From positions 1 to 64,000 of the forward strand of contig NZ_JOCA01000014.1 in assembly GCF_000718785.1 (NCBI RefSeq): a stretch of 64,000 nt of DNA. The letters are read 5' to 3'. Made by a program: the position numbers and the translations under genes. The notes under the pieces are model-generated. The model saw only the letters and a program-made list of their open reading frames with translations. It was not told where the DNA came from and made no database searches. Every line of letters begins with the position of its first letter. Positions within the stretch are counted from its first letter, which is position 1. This DNA is from Streptomyces sp. NRRL WC-3626 (GTDB taxonomy: Bacteria > Actinomycetota > Actinomycetes > Streptomycetales > Streptomycetaceae). Of this stretch, positions 22,312 to 30,255 are shown piece by piece.

Positions 22312-24543
22312 GTGAAGGCGGCGGGACGCTCGGCAGGGGCACGGCTGCGGGACCGTCTGGCGGCGTCCGACCCCGGGCTGCTGCGGCTGACGGCGGGGCT
22401 GCGGACGGTGGGCGCGATCGCGGTGACGCTCGCCGTGCTGGCGTCGGCCGGGAACGACGTCACCCATCTGGTGGCGGGGGCGATGGCGGCGATGGTCGCC
22501 ACCTTCGCCATCCGGGAGAAGCAGCGCGGCGCCCAGGCGGTCACGCTGGCGCTCGGGCTGCCGGTGGCACTGGTGTCGGTGTCGCTGGGCGCGGTGCTCT
22601 CCGAACGGGTCCTGGTCGGGGACGTGTTCTTCGTCGTGCTGATCTTCGCCGCGGTGTACGGCCGCCGGTTCGGTGACCGCGGGACCGCGCTCGGCCTGAT
22701 CGGTTTCCAGGTCTACTTCGTGGCCCTGTTCGTCGGCGCGTCCGCCGGTCAGCTGCCGGGGCTGTGGGCGGCGCTGGCCGTCGCGTTCGCGTGCAGCGCG
22801 CTGGTGCGGTTCGCGGTCGTGCCGGTGACGCCGTCCGGGCTGCTGCTGCGGCTGCGGCAGGCCTTCCGGGCCCGGCTGGGCCGGCTGGTGTCCGCGCAGC
22901 TGGCGCTGCTGGACGCCGGCCCCGACGAGATGGACAAGGCGCTGGAGGACGTACGGCTGGCCAACGCGCGGCTGCACGAGACGGCGCTGATGATCCAGAG
23001 CCGGCTGGAGGAGGGCACGCCGGACGAGTCGACGGCGCGGCTGGTGCAGCGCCGGATCGCGGACGCGGAGATCGCGGCCGAGCGGCTGGGGCTGCTGCTG
23101 CTGTCGGCGCGCAGCGCCGAGCGGGCCGACACCCTGACCCTGCATCTGCCCGGCGCGCCCGCGCCGGAGGTGGGCCGGCTGCCCGGCCCGGACGAGGCCA
23201 CCGCCCAGCTGCGGCGGGACCTGCGCGCGCTGCGGGTGCTGGTGGTGCGCACCCGCCCCGGCGGTACGAGCGTGGCCCGGCTGCGCAACCGGCTGCTCGG
23301 TTACCGGGACGAGGAGAACCTGCCGGCCGCCACACCGGCGGTACGGGACGTGTTCCGGGCCGTCGGCGAGACCGCGCGCGCCGTGATGGGGCTGCGGGTC
23401 GCTTTGGAGGGTCCGCAGGACGAGTCGGACGACAGTCCGGCGACGGCGAGGTCCCGGGAGGAGCTGGACGCCGAGGACGCCGCCATCGCCGGTGAGGAGG
23501 CGGAGGAGGCCGAGAAGCCGAAGGGGCTGGAACGGCCCACCACGCGCGCGGCCGTGCAGGTCTCGGTGGGTTCGACGCTGGCGATCGTCGGGGGTGAGCT
23601 GCTGTCCTCGCACCGCTGGTACTGGGCGGTGCTGACCTGCTGGATCGTCTTCATCAACACGGCGTCGACCGGCGAGATCCTGGTCAAGGGCTACCGGCGG
23701 CTGCTGGGTACGGTGTTCGGCGTGGTGGCCGGCATCCTGCTGGCGGCGCTGGTGGGCCGGCACACGTGGACGGCGTTCTTCCTGGTGCTGGTGCTGATCT
23801 TCGCCATGTTCTACACGGCACCGCTGTCGTACACGCTGATGTCGTTCTTCGTGACGGCGATGCTGGGGCTGCTCTACACGCTGCTGCACACCTACAGCTG
23901 GGAGGTGCTGGTGCTGCGGGTGGAGGAGACGGCGCTGGGGGCGGCCTGCGGGGTGGTCGCGGCGGCGCTGGTCCTGCCGGTGAACACGGACCGGCGTACC
24001 AACGAGCTGCTGGTCACCGTGCTGGAGCGGCTCGCCGGGGTCACCGAGGCGGCCGTCGGACAGCTGAGCGGCGGGCCGGCCGGGGATCTGCTGGACAAGG
24101 CGCGGGAGCTGGACCAGGCGCTCGGCGACCTGCGGTCGGCGACCCAGCCGCTGACGCATCCGGTGACCCCGCTGCGGACCCGGCGCACCAACGCGCGCTA
24201 CGTGGTGGCGCTGCTGGAGACCTGCGCGTACCACGCCCGCTCACTGGCGGCGACCGCGGAACTGCTGCCGACGCATCCCTCGATCGCGGCCGACCCCCGG
24301 CTGCGCGGGGCGGCGGGGCGCACGGTCCGCAACATCGTGACGATCGCGGACCGTGTCGCCGAGGAGGACGTCACGGTCCCGGTCGAAACGGGCCCGAGCA
24401 TCGCCTCCCTCCTGGGCGGCGACGGCACGGCGCGCTACGGCCGCATCACCGACCGGGTCCTGCGCCACCTGGAACGCCTGGACGAAGCGGTGGTGGGCCT
24501 GGCCCGCCCGTTGTCGGTCCCGGTCAAACCCACGGACCGCTGA
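22312..24543 (+). CDS. FUSC-family membrane transporter
   Basis: 743 aa. Two blocks of about six hydrophobic helices each: residues about 25-175 (from RTVGAIAVTLAVLASA to AVAFACSALVRFAVV) and about 420-560 (from STLAIVGGELLSS to CGVVAAALVLPVN), separated and followed by long soluble helical regions. This two-block layout is that of the FUSC / aromatic-acid exporter family. The transported compound is unknown. GTG 22312 is preferred (GAAGAGAG upstream); GTG 22291 is in frame. It follows NDH-2 by 61 bases in the same direction, and a strong hairpin terminator follows its stop. Confidence 0.83.
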   Translation: MKAAGRSAGARLRDRLAASDPGLLRLTAGLRTVGAIAVTLAVLASAGNDVTHLVAGAMAAMVATFAIREKQRGAQAVTLALGLPVALVSVSLGAVLSERVLVGDVFFVVLIFAAVYGRRFGDRGTALGLIGFQVYFVALFVGASAGQLPGLWAALAVAFACSALVRFAVVPVTPSGLLLRLRQAFRARLGRLVSAQLALLDAGPDEMDKALEDVRLANARLHETALMIQSRLEEGTPDESTARLVQRRIADAEIAAERLGLLLLSARSAERADTLTLHLPGAPAPEVGRLPGPDEATAQLRRDLRALRVLVVRTRPGGTSVARLRNRLLGYRDEENLPAATPAVRDVFRAVGETARAVMGLRVALEGPQDESDDSPATARSREELDAEDAAIAGEEAEEAEKPKGLERPTTRAAVQVSVGSTLAIVGGELLSSHRWYWAVLTCWIVFINTASTGEILVKGYRRLLGTVFGVVAGILLAALVGRHTWTAFFLVLVLIFAMFYTAPLSYTLMSFFVTAMLGLLYTLLHTYSWEVLVLRVEETALGAACGVVAAALVLPVNTDRRTNELLVTVLERLAGVTEAAVGQLSGGPAGDLLDKARELDQALGDLRSATQPLTHPVTPLRTRRTNARYVVALLETCAYHARSLAATAELLPTHPSIAADPRLRGAAGRTVRNIVTIADRVAEEDVTVPVETGPSIASLLGGDGTARYGRITDRVLRHLERLDEAVVGLARPLSVPVKPTDR

Positions 24544-24604
24544 CCCCCGGCCCAGGCCGGGCCGGGCAACCCGCACCCGCGGCGGGGCGCCGCCCCCGCT
24601 CACG

Positions 24605-24645
24605 CGTGTGTACGGCCCCGGCAGCGCGCCGGGGCCGTACACACG
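24605..24645. terminator. Strong bidirectional hairpin terminator
   Basis: A perfect 18-bp stem (24605-24622 with 24628-24645; arm begins CGTGTGTACGGCCCC) with a 5-base AGCGC loop. It lies between the convergent FUSC gene and the minus-strand gene ending at 24657. No long T-run follows, as is common in streptomycetes. Confidence 0.85.
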
Positions 24646-24656
24646 TGTGGGTGAGG

Positions 24657-25085
24657 TCAGAAGTCGGTCGGGAGGCCGCTCGCTTCGGCTATGCCTCGTA
24701 GTTCCTCGTTCTGGCGGTGGCGGTCCCTGATGTAGTCGGCGATCTCGCCGAGGCGGGACGGGTCGGCGGCGGTGGCCGCGTCGGTGACCACGCGGACCGG
24801 GCCGGTCTCGTCCACCTCCAGTTCGACCACCTCGTTGTCCAGCCGGCCGGTGACGGCGGTGGCGATGACCAGGGCGGCCTCGTCACGGACCTCCTGCGGC
24901 AGTTCCTCGTCCGCGTCTTCCAGCGCGAGGTCCATGCCGGCCAGTCGGTGTTCCTCGATCGCCTGGAGGACCGGCTCCACCACTTGGAGCAGAAGCCGGT
25001 AGTCCTCGGTGTCCATCCGGACCCGCAGGAGGTCCAGGTAGACGTCCACGGGCCTGCCTTCCGGGGGAATCTCGGATTCGCTCAT
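24657..25085 (-). CDS. Conserved acidic protein of unknown function
   Basis: 142 aa, acidic, no transmembrane segment and no motif I recognise. It begins MSESEIPPEGRPVDVYLDLLRVRMD and contains DTEDYRLLLQVVEPVLQAIEEH and a central stretch of alternating Glu/Val (DNEVVELEVDETGPVRVV), suggesting a small alpha/beta fold. The minus-strand neighbour upstream starts a DUF5133-like gene 29 bases away, so the two may share a transcript with the sigma gene further upstream. Ends at the bidirectional terminator. Confidence 0.7.
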   Translation of the reverse strand: MSESEIPPEGRPVDVYLDLLRVRMDTEDYRLLLQVVEPVLQAIEEHRLAGMDLALEDADEELPQEVRDEAALVIATAVTGRLDNEVVELEVDETGPVRVVTDAATAADPSRLGEIADYIRDRHRQNEELRGIAEASGLPTDF

Positions 25086-25113
25086 CCGCTACGGGTTCCC
25101 CGCACACCGCGGG

Positions 25114-25323
25114 TCATACGGCGACCGGCGCACCGGCCCCGGACGGCTCCTGACCGGCCGCCGCCAGCCAGCCGCGCGCGAGGGCGAGGGCATGGCGTAC
25201 GTCCCGCGTGCCGGTCGACACGCACAGCGTGTACGCCAGGTCGCCGGTCCGCGGGTCGGCGGCCGGCAGGGTCTCGTACTCCTCGACGAGCCGGCGCAGC
25301 ACGGTGGGGTGGGGCTTCAGCAT
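25114..25323 (-). CDS. Small DUF5133-like protein
   Basis: 69 aa. It starts MLKPHPTVLRRLVEEYETL and continues ADPRTGDLAYTLCVSTGTRDVRHALALARGWLA, the pattern of the streptomycete DUF5133 family, often encoded beside anti-sigma or stress genes and without known function. ATG at 25323 has AGGA 9 bases upstream. It is 32 bases downstream of the sigma-factor stop on the same strand, so it is probably co-transcribed with it. A Cys at residue 34 is the only cysteine. Confidence 0.72.
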   Translation of the reverse strand: MLKPHPTVLRRLVEEYETLPAADPRTGDLAYTLCVSTGTRDVRHALALARGWLAAAGQEPSGAGAPVAV

Positions 25324-25355
25324 GTGTCTCGTTTCCTGGTGGGGGCGGCCGGCTC

Positions 25356-26219
25356 TCACGCCGTCGCCGAGTGTCCGCCGGTGCCGCGGCGGCCGGTGCG
25401 CTGTCCCATCGCGTCGGCGCGCACGCGTGCGCAGCTGCGGCTGATGAGACGGGAGACGTGCATCTGGGAGATGCCGAGCCGGTCGGCTATCCGGCTCTGG
25501 GTCATGTCCTCGAAGAACCGCATGTAGAGGATGGCGCGCTCGCGCTCGGGGAGACGGCGCAGGCCCTCCTTGGCGGACTCGCGGTCGACGACGGTGTCGT
25601 AGGAGGCGTCCGCGGCGCCGAGGGTGTCGGCGAGGCTGTAGCCGTCGTCGTCGGAGGACAGTTCCGCGTCCAGGGACAGGGTGCTGAAGCTCTCCAGTGC
25701 CTCCATCCCGGCGCCGACCTCCTCCTCGGTCAGCCCGGTGTGGGCGGCGAGGGCCGCGACGGACGGTTCGGGGCTGCCCGGGTGCTGGGTGAGTTCGCGC
25801 CGGGCCACCCGCACCTTGTTGCGCAGTTCCTGCACCCTGCGCGGCACCCGCAGGGCCCACATCCGGTCGCGGAAGTGCCGCTTGACCTCGCCGGTGATGG
25901 TGGGGACGGCATAGCTCTCGAAGGCGCCCCGGCTCGGGTCGAACCGGTCGATGGCCTTGACCAGGCCGAGGGCGGCGACCTGGCGCAGGTCCTCGACGGC
26001 CTCGCCGCGGTCGCGGAAACGGCCGGCGATGCGGTGGGCCATGGGCAGCCACGCGGTGACCAGCTCGTCGCGGACGGCGTCCCGCTCGGGACCGTCCTCC
26101 AGCGTGGTCAGCCGGGCGAACAGCGCGGCGGTGTCGGGGGCGTCGTCGTGCCGCCGGCGGGTGGCCGCGGTCGTCGTGTCGGAGGGGCCGGGACGAGGGG
26201 TGGGCGAGTCAATGAGCAT
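25356..26219 (-). CDS. SigB/SigF-family RNA polymerase sigma factor
   Basis: 287 aa. Group 3 sigma factor of the SigB/SigF/SigG kind. Region 2 reads LVTAWLPMAHRIAGRFRDRGEAVEDLRQVAALGLVKAIDRFDPSRG, with FESYAVPTITGEVKRHFRDRMWALRVPRRVQEL; region 4 has LPERERAILYMRFFEDMTQSRIADRLGISQMHVSRLISR. The N-terminus carries a Thr/Arg-rich extension. Upstream on the same strand, 196 bases away, is an anti-sigma-like HATPase gene, a likely partner. Position in the cluster suggests SigM of S. coelicolor, from memory only. A GTTT-N15-GGGCAA motif upstream could give autoregulation. Confidence 0.92.
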   Translation of the reverse strand: MLIDSPTPRPGPSDTTTAATRRRHDDAPDTAALFARLTTLEDGPERDAVRDELVTAWLPMAHRIAGRFRDRGEAVEDLRQVAALGLVKAIDRFDPSRGAFESYAVPTITGEVKRHFRDRMWALRVPRRVQELRNKVRVARRELTQHPGSPEPSVAALAAHTGLTEEEVGAGMEALESFSTLSLDAELSSDDDGYSLADTLGAADASYDTVVDRESAKEGLRRLPERERAILYMRFFEDMTQSRIADRLGISQMHVSRLISRSCARVRADAMGQRTGRRGTGGHSATA

Positions 26220-26349
26220 GCGGTTCGCTCCCGAACGGTGGTTTCGAGGGATCTACCGCGGGGGCGGTCGCCGCCAGGACGCCCGGAGGGTCCACAGCAG
26301 TCGTACCTCTCCCGCTGGCGCGCCTCCGGTCCGAAGCACGACCCTCCGA

Positions 26350-26374
26350 TTGCCCCCTCGCCGGTAGAACAAAC
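26350..26374 (-). promoter_or_regulatory. Possible SigB-type promoter of the sigma gene
   Basis: On the minus strand GTTT (26374-26371), a 15-base spacer and GGGCAA (26355-26350). It has a perfect -35 and one to two mismatches from GGGTAC/T in the -10. It lies 131 bases upstream of the sigma-factor start, so it would make the gene autoregulated. Confidence 0.35.
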
Positions 26375-26415
26375 TCCGCTTGCGCGCACGATGTGCGCAG
26401 GCCCGTTCCGGCTGT

Positions 26416-26856
26416 TCAGGACAGGGGAACCACGGCGGTGATGCACTTGCCGCCGGCGGGCAGGTCGGACACCCGGACGTCGCGGGACAGCCGGCACACG
26501 ATGGGCCAGCCGTGGCCGCCCGGGCGGCGGCGTTCCTGCCGGTCGGCTAGGGGCACGACGACGGGCAGTTCGTCGCTGCGGTCGCTCACCGACAGGCTGA
26601 CTCCGGGGCCGCTGACGTCGACCTGGAATCCGGTGACGCCGCCGCCGTGCAGCATGGCGTTGGTGGTGAGTTCGGAGGCGACGAGCAGGGCGTCGGCGAG
26701 GGCCTCGGTGTCGCAGTGGGTGTGGGTGGCCCGGCAGCGTTCGGCCACCGCGCGGGCCACGGCCTCGCGGACGTCGGCGGGACGGCACGGGCATGGCGGT
26801 GCGGCCCGGTGGGTGCCGGGCGGTTCAAGGGGTTCGGTCGTGTGCTCCTGACACAT
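26416..26856 (-). CDS. HATPase-domain anti-sigma-factor-like protein
   Basis: 146 aa from ATG 26856 (MCQEHTTEP), preferred because AGGGAG lies about 8 bases upstream. GHKL domain with N-box LVASELTTNAMLHGGG (about residues 62-77), G1 region LSVSDRSDELPVVVP and G2 region RRPGGHGWPIVCRLSRDV, ending GKCITAVVPLS. Cys-containing N-terminus (MCQEHT, PPCPCRPADV) is unusual and could be redox-sensitive, an inference. It is the immediate upstream neighbour of the SigB/SigF-type sigma gene in the same direction, making it a likely cognate regulator. Confidence 0.83.
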   Translation of the reverse strand: MCQEHTTEPLEPPGTHRAAPPCPCRPADVREAVARAVAERCRATHTHCDTEALADALLVASELTTNAMLHGGGVTGFQVDVSGPGVSLSVSDRSDELPVVVPLADRQERRRPGGHGWPIVCRLSRDVRVSDLPAGGKCITAVVPLS

Positions 26857-26918
26857 CCTGCGGCTCCCTGATCGGTGGAGTACGTCGATGAAAGATGCCT
26901 CGGACCTCTCTTTGCGGC

Positions 26919-26942
26919 TCACCCGCACCGGTGGTGGCAAAC
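26919..26942 (-). promoter_or_regulatory. Weak SigB-type promoter candidate
   Basis: Minus strand GTTT (26942-26939), 14-base spacer, GGGTGA (26924-26919). The -10 differs from GGGTAC/T at the fifth and sixth positions. It is 63 bases upstream of the anti-sigma-like start at 26856, a suitable distance, but the match is partial. Confidence 0.28.
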
Positions 26943-27001
26943 CTCCCGGCCACATCCTGAACGGCTGTCATCCGGACGGCGGACGGGGGTACGCGGACGG
27001 T

Positions 27002-27232
27002 ATGACCGATGTGGTGGACTCGGACGAACTGCTGCGGCGCATCCGGCGGGCGCGGGCCTGCGCGGCACAGGAGGAGCGGGCCTGGCGGGCCCGGGGCGAC
27101 GAACTCGGGCGGGCTGAATCCGCCGATCCCGGCGCGGCGCACGACGCCGAGGTGCGCGAGGTGGCGTACGGGGTGGTGCTGCGGGTGCTGGACGAGATCC
27201 TGACGCCGGGGAGGCACACGGCGCGGAGCTGA
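27002..27232 (+). CDS. Small charged hypothetical protein
   Basis: 76 aa starting MTDVVDSDELLRRIRRARACAAQEERAWRARGDELGRAESADP, highly charged and mostly helical; no domain recognised. It resembles a short coiled-coil protein. The ATG at 27002 is preferred to the upstream ATG at 26888 because the residues between are not protein-like, though no strong ribosome site precedes either. It diverges from the anti-sigma-like gene. GGGTAC at 26987-26992 is close to its start but lacks a proper upstream element. Confidence 0.5.
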   Translation: MTDVVDSDELLRRIRRARACAAQEERAWRARGDELGRAESADPGAAHDAEVREVAYGVVLRVLDEILTPGRHTARS

Positions 27233-27637
27233 CCGGCCGGGGCGCGCGGATTGGCGGGGGCACAGCAGGGCACCCGGGACGCATGACGGTCGATCACGGT
27301 CGGGCCCCGGTTCTGGCAGCGCTGCGTGCGGGGTGACGTCCGTGACGGCTGCATGGTGAGACGGGTCACGCGACCGTGTTCCGCATACCGGACGCCCGGC
27401 AAATGGTTTATCGTTCACTCATACGTGGTGGCGGGGTCGACCTGCGTCCTCCGCACACCACCGCTTACGGCCCTGGCTGGCTTCCCCCGTCCAGCCAGGG
27501 CTTTCTCATGCCCGGGCGCGGCCGGCGGACAGGAACCGGACGTATCGCGTCCGCCGAGGTGCCCCGAACGGCCGAAGCGGCTGAAATGAACGTAGGGAAA
27601 GCACCGGAACCGCAGCCCCGGCGAGGAGCCCCGCGTC
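27233..27637 (+). other. Long intergenic region with a structured RNA candidate
   Basis: 405 bases between a small gene and the cNMP-binding protein. The centre (27400-27510) has lower GC and two consecutive stem-loops, listed as an ncRNA candidate. The rest has no protein-coding pattern I trust: a frame open through it encodes low-complexity residues only. Confidence 0.55.
27425..27507 (+). ncRNA. Candidate small RNA or leader with two hairpins and a terminator-like end
   Basis: Hairpin 1 pairs GTGGTGGCGG (27425-27434) with CCGCACACCAC (27451-27461), one bulged A, and has a TCCTCC-containing loop side. Hairpin 2 pairs GCCCTGGCTGG (27470-27480) with CCAGCCAGGGC (27491-27501), perfect 11 bp, C-rich loop, then TTTCTC. 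This looks like a factor-independent terminator, rare in this genome. An AT-richer stretch at 27400-27424 (AAATGGTTTATCGTTCACTCATA) may hold the promoter. It could be an independent sRNA or an attenuating leader of the cNMP-binding gene 130 bases downstream. The CCTCC element could pair with ribosome-binding sites, an inference. Confidence 0.5.
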
Positions 27638-28096
27638 ATGACCAAAGCGATCAAACTCCTGACCGCCCTTCCCCCGCCGCAGCGCGAGCGGCTGATGACG
27701 CTCGCGCGGGAGGTGTCCTTCCCCGAGGACACCCGGATCTTCGAGGCGGGCGGCACCGCCGACCGCTTCTGGGTGATCCGCTCCGGCGCGGTCTCGCTGG
27801 ACCAGCGGGTGAACGACCTGCACCGGGTGACCGTCGCCGGCCTCGGCGCGGGCGATCTGCTGGGCTGGTCCTGGCTGTTCCCGCCGCACGAGTGGGACTT
27901 CGGCGCGGTGGCCTTCAGCCCGGTGCGCGCGTACGAGTTCGACGCGGCGGCGGTGTTGCGCCTCTGCGAGGAGGAGCCGCCGCTCGGCCTCCTGCTGGTG
28001 CGCAACGTCGCCGAGGTCCTCGCCCACCGTCTGGAGACGACCCGCGGGAAGCTGCTGGAGCAGTACGCGATGCACCGGCGGGGCGGGGGGCTGTAG
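27638..28096 (+). CDS. Cyclic-nucleotide-binding-domain protein without DNA-binding domain
   Basis: 152 aa, a lone Crp-like sensory beta barrel: VSFPEDTRIFEAGGTADRFWVIRSGAVSLD and VAGLGAGDLLGWSWLFPPHEWDFGAVAFSPVRAYEFDAAAV, followed by the dimerisation helix (VRNVAEVLAHRLETTRGKLLEQYA). The helix-turn-helix that normally follows is absent, so it is not a classic transcription factor. The phosphate-binding cassette with Arg that marks true cAMP binding is not obvious. ATG at 27638 has GCGAGGAG about 10 bases upstream. Stand-alone gene behind a structured leader candidate. Confidence 0.82.
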   Translation: MTKAIKLLTALPPPQRERLMTLAREVSFPEDTRIFEAGGTADRFWVIRSGAVSLDQRVNDLHRVTVAGLGAGDLLGWSWLFPPHEWDFGAVAFSPVRAYEFDAAAVLRLCEEEPPLGLLLVRNVAEVLAHRLETTRGKLLEQYAMHRRGGGL

Positions 28097-28128
28097 AACC
28101 TGTGCCCGCGGGTCCGTCGTGGCCGGCC

Positions 28129-28157
28129 GCGCGGTTCCCCGCGCCCCCTTCGGGGCG
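28129..28157. repeat. Common streptomycete intergenic hairpin element
   Basis: Two mutually exclusive stems: GCGCGG-TTCC-CCGCGC (28129-28144) and CGCCCC-CTTC-GGGGCG (28142-28157). The core GCGCGGTTCCCCGCGCCCC is a very abundant intergenic sequence in Streptomyces genomes (from memory). It lies between the convergent cNMP-binding and MFS genes and probably acts as a terminator. Confidence 0.6.
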
Positions 28158-28190
28158 GCGGCCTCGCGGTCTCTCCGCCGGCGCCGGAGC

Positions 28191-29489
28191 TCAGATTCGG
28201 TAGCGGCGCAGGGCCGGCATCGTTGCCGTCAGGGTCAGGATCGCGACGATCACCAGGATGCCTCCGCCCGCGACGGCCGTGCGGGGGCCGAAGGCGGAGC
28301 CCGCGGTGCCGTGGAGTACGTCGGCCAGGCGGGGGCCGCCGGCCACGACCACGGTGAAGACGCCCTGCATGCGGCCGCGCATCTCGTCGGTCGCGGCGGA
28401 CAGCAGGATGGCCCCGCGGAAGACCATGGAGACCATGTCGGCGACCCCCGCGAGCGCCAGGAACGCCACCGCGAGCCACAGGCTGCCGCTCAGCCCGGAC
28501 CCGGTGATGGCGACACCCCAGACGACCACCGCCCCGATGACCATCCACCCGTGCCGGCGGGCCCGGGAGAACGTGCCGGAGAACAGGCCGCCCGCCACCG
28601 CGCCGACGGGGATCGCGGCGAACAGCAGGCCCAGGGCGAAGCCCTCGCCGTAGGGGGCGTAGGTCTCGGAGGCGAGCTGCGGGAACAGCGCGCGGGGCAT
28701 GCCGAGGACCATGGCGACGATGTCGGCGAGGAACGACAGCAGCAGCACCGCGTGTCCCGAGATGTAGCGGAATCCCTCCAGAATGCCGCGCAGTCCCGCG
28801 CTGCCCGCCTTCACCGCCGTCAGGGGCGGCAGGGCGGGCAGACGGTACACCGCCCACACCGTGACACACAGCGCCACGGCGTCGATGAGGTACAGCTCCG
28901 GCAGGCCGATGACGGGGATGAGCGCGCCGGCGAGCAGCGGTCCGGCGATCTGGCCGGTCTGCATGACGGTGGAGCCGAGGGCGTTGGCGGCGGGAAGTTC
29001 CTCCGCGGGGACCAGCCGGGCGATGGAGGCGCTGCGGGCGGGGGCGTTGAGTCCCCAGAACGCCTGCTGGAGGGCGAGCAGGAGCATCAGCACGGCCACC
29101 GACTCCAGGCCGGTCACGGCCTGTATCCAGAACAGCAGCGAGGTGACGGCGATGCCGCTGTTGGTGATCAGCAGCAGTGTGCGGCGGTCCATGCTGTCGG
29201 CGATCGCCCCGCCCCACAGCGCGAAGACGATCAGGGGCAGCAGCCCGGCGAGGCTCGCGGTGCCGACCCAGGCGGAGGAGCCGGTGATGTCGTAGATCTG
29301 CTTGGGCACGGCGACGGCGGTGAGCTGGCTGCCGACCGCGGTGACGATGGTGGAGGACCAGAGCCGGCGGTAGGCGGGGCGGCGCAGGGGACGGGTGTCC
29401 ATGGCCCAGCGGCGCAGGCCGCGTCGCCGGGGCGCGCCGGCTCCGGGGTCCTTCTCCGGTGCTTCGGTACTGCTCTCGCTGGTGTCCAC
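28191..29489 (-). CDS. MFS transporter (EntS-like exporter)
   Basis: 432 aa with about 11-12 hydrophobic segments. The order fits the drug/siderophore-exporter branch of the major facilitator superfamily: YRRLWSSTIVTAVGSQLTAVAVPKQIYDITG near the N-terminus and the motif-A-like WGGAIADSMDRRTLLLITN between helices 2 and 3. NAPARSASIARLVPAEELPAANAL in the third loop is characteristic of EntS-type proteins. GTG start. The substrate is not indicated; no siderophore genes are nearby. The 78 bases upstream hold an AT-richer stretch (TTGGTATCTACATCTTTTGG on the + strand) that may include its promoter. Confidence 0.87.
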   Translation of the reverse strand: MDTSESSTEAPEKDPGAGAPRRRGLRRWAMDTRPLRRPAYRRLWSSTIVTAVGSQLTAVAVPKQIYDITGSSAWVGTASLAGLLPLIVFALWGGAIADSMDRRTLLLITNSGIAVTSLLFWIQAVTGLESVAVLMLLLALQQAFWGLNAPARSASIARLVPAEELPAANALGSTVMQTGQIAGPLLAGALIPVIGLPELYLIDAVALCVTVWAVYRLPALPPLTAVKAGSAGLRGILEGFRYISGHAVLLLSFLADIVAMVLGMPRALFPQLASETYAPYGEGFALGLLFAAIPVGAVAGGLFSGTFSRARRHGWMVIGAVVVWGVAITGSGLSGSLWLAVAFLALAGVADMVSMVFRGAILLSAATDEMRGRMQGVFTVVVAGGPRLADVLHGTAGSAFGPRTAVAGGGILVIVAILTLTATMPALRRYRI

Positions 29490-29567
29490 GACCGTCCTGA
29501 TTGGTATCTACATCTTTTGGGCCGGGGTTCACTATGGCAGGACCCGGCACCGCCGGGCTCTCCGGTT

Positions 29568-30185
29568 TCAGGCCCCGGCGATGAGCGTGAGGCCGAGGAC
29601 GATCATGGTGGCGGCGACCAGCCCGTCCAGCACCCGCCAGGCGGCGGGGCGGGCCAGGAAGCGGCCGAGCAGCCGGGCGCCGAAACCGAGCGCGGCGAAC
29701 CAGCAGACGCTGGCGAGTACGGCCCCCAGGCCGAAGGTCCAGCGCAGCGGTCCGTGGTCGGCCGCGACCGAGCCCAGCAGGAACACCGTGTCGAGGTAGA
29801 CATGCGGGTTGAGCCAGGTCAGGGCGAGGCAGGTGAGTACGGCACGGCGCCGGGAGGTCGCCGCCTCCCCGTCCGTCCGCAGCCCCGCGCCGGCCGGGCG
29901 GAACACCCGCCGGGCGGCCAGGGCGCCGTAGCAGAGCAGGAACGCGCCGCCGATCCAGCCGACCGCCGTCAGCGCGCCGGGCCACGCCACGACCACCGCG
30001 CCGACCCCGCCGACGCCGAGGGCGATGAGGGCCGCGTCGGACAGGGCGCAGATGGCGACGACGGCGAGGACGGCGTCACGCCGTACGCCCTGCCGCAGGA
30101 CGAAGGCGTTCTGGGCGCCGATGGCGACGATGAGGGAGAGGCCGGTGCCGAAGCCGGCGGCGGCGGTGGTCAGGGCGCTGATCAT
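29568..30185 (-). CDS. argO: LysE/ArgO-family amino-acid exporter
   Basis: 205 aa, five to six hydrophobic helices. The N-terminal signature GFGTGLSLIVAIGAQNAFVLRQG is diagnostic for LysE/ArgO, as is TWLNPHVYLDTVFLLGS in the middle. Members export arginine and lysine. ATG at 30185 is preferred over a start nine codons upstream. It is transcribed away from an ArgP-type LysR regulator, the standard arrangement for these exporters, with an inverted repeat between the two genes. Confidence 0.9.
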   Translation of the reverse strand: MISALTTAAAGFGTGLSLIVAIGAQNAFVLRQGVRRDAVLAVVAICALSDAALIALGVGGVGAVVVAWPGALTAVGWIGGAFLLCYGALAARRVFRPAGAGLRTDGEAATSRRRAVLTCLALTWLNPHVYLDTVFLLGSVAADHGPLRWTFGLGAVLASVCWFAALGFGARLLGRFLARPAAWRVLDGLVAATMIVLGLTLIAGA

Positions 30186-30222
30186 GCCGATGACGCTACG
30201 GTTCGGGGACACCCGCAGTACA

Positions 30223-30248
30223 GCTAAGGATTCTTACGTACCCTTAGC
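30223..30248. promoter_or_regulatory. Inverted repeat between argO and argP, likely ArgP operator
   Basis: GCTAAGG (30223-30229) and CCTTAGC (30242-30248) are perfect 7-bp arms with a 12-base spacer, in the 70-base gap between the divergent exporter and LysR gene. Position and size suit a LysR-type binding site that controls both directions. The sequence is AT-richer than its surroundings. Confidence 0.6.
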
Positions 30249-30255
30249 TCTCGTG

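Noticed and set aside
26987..26992. GGGTAC as a -10 for the small gene at 27002
   Set aside because: No GNNT element 14-16 bases upstream (GTCA at best), and the start codon would follow within about 10 bases.
28119..30227. Plus-strand open frame opposite the MFS and LysE genes
   Set aside because: Gly/Ala/Gln-rich shadow; the minus strand encodes proper transmembrane transporters.
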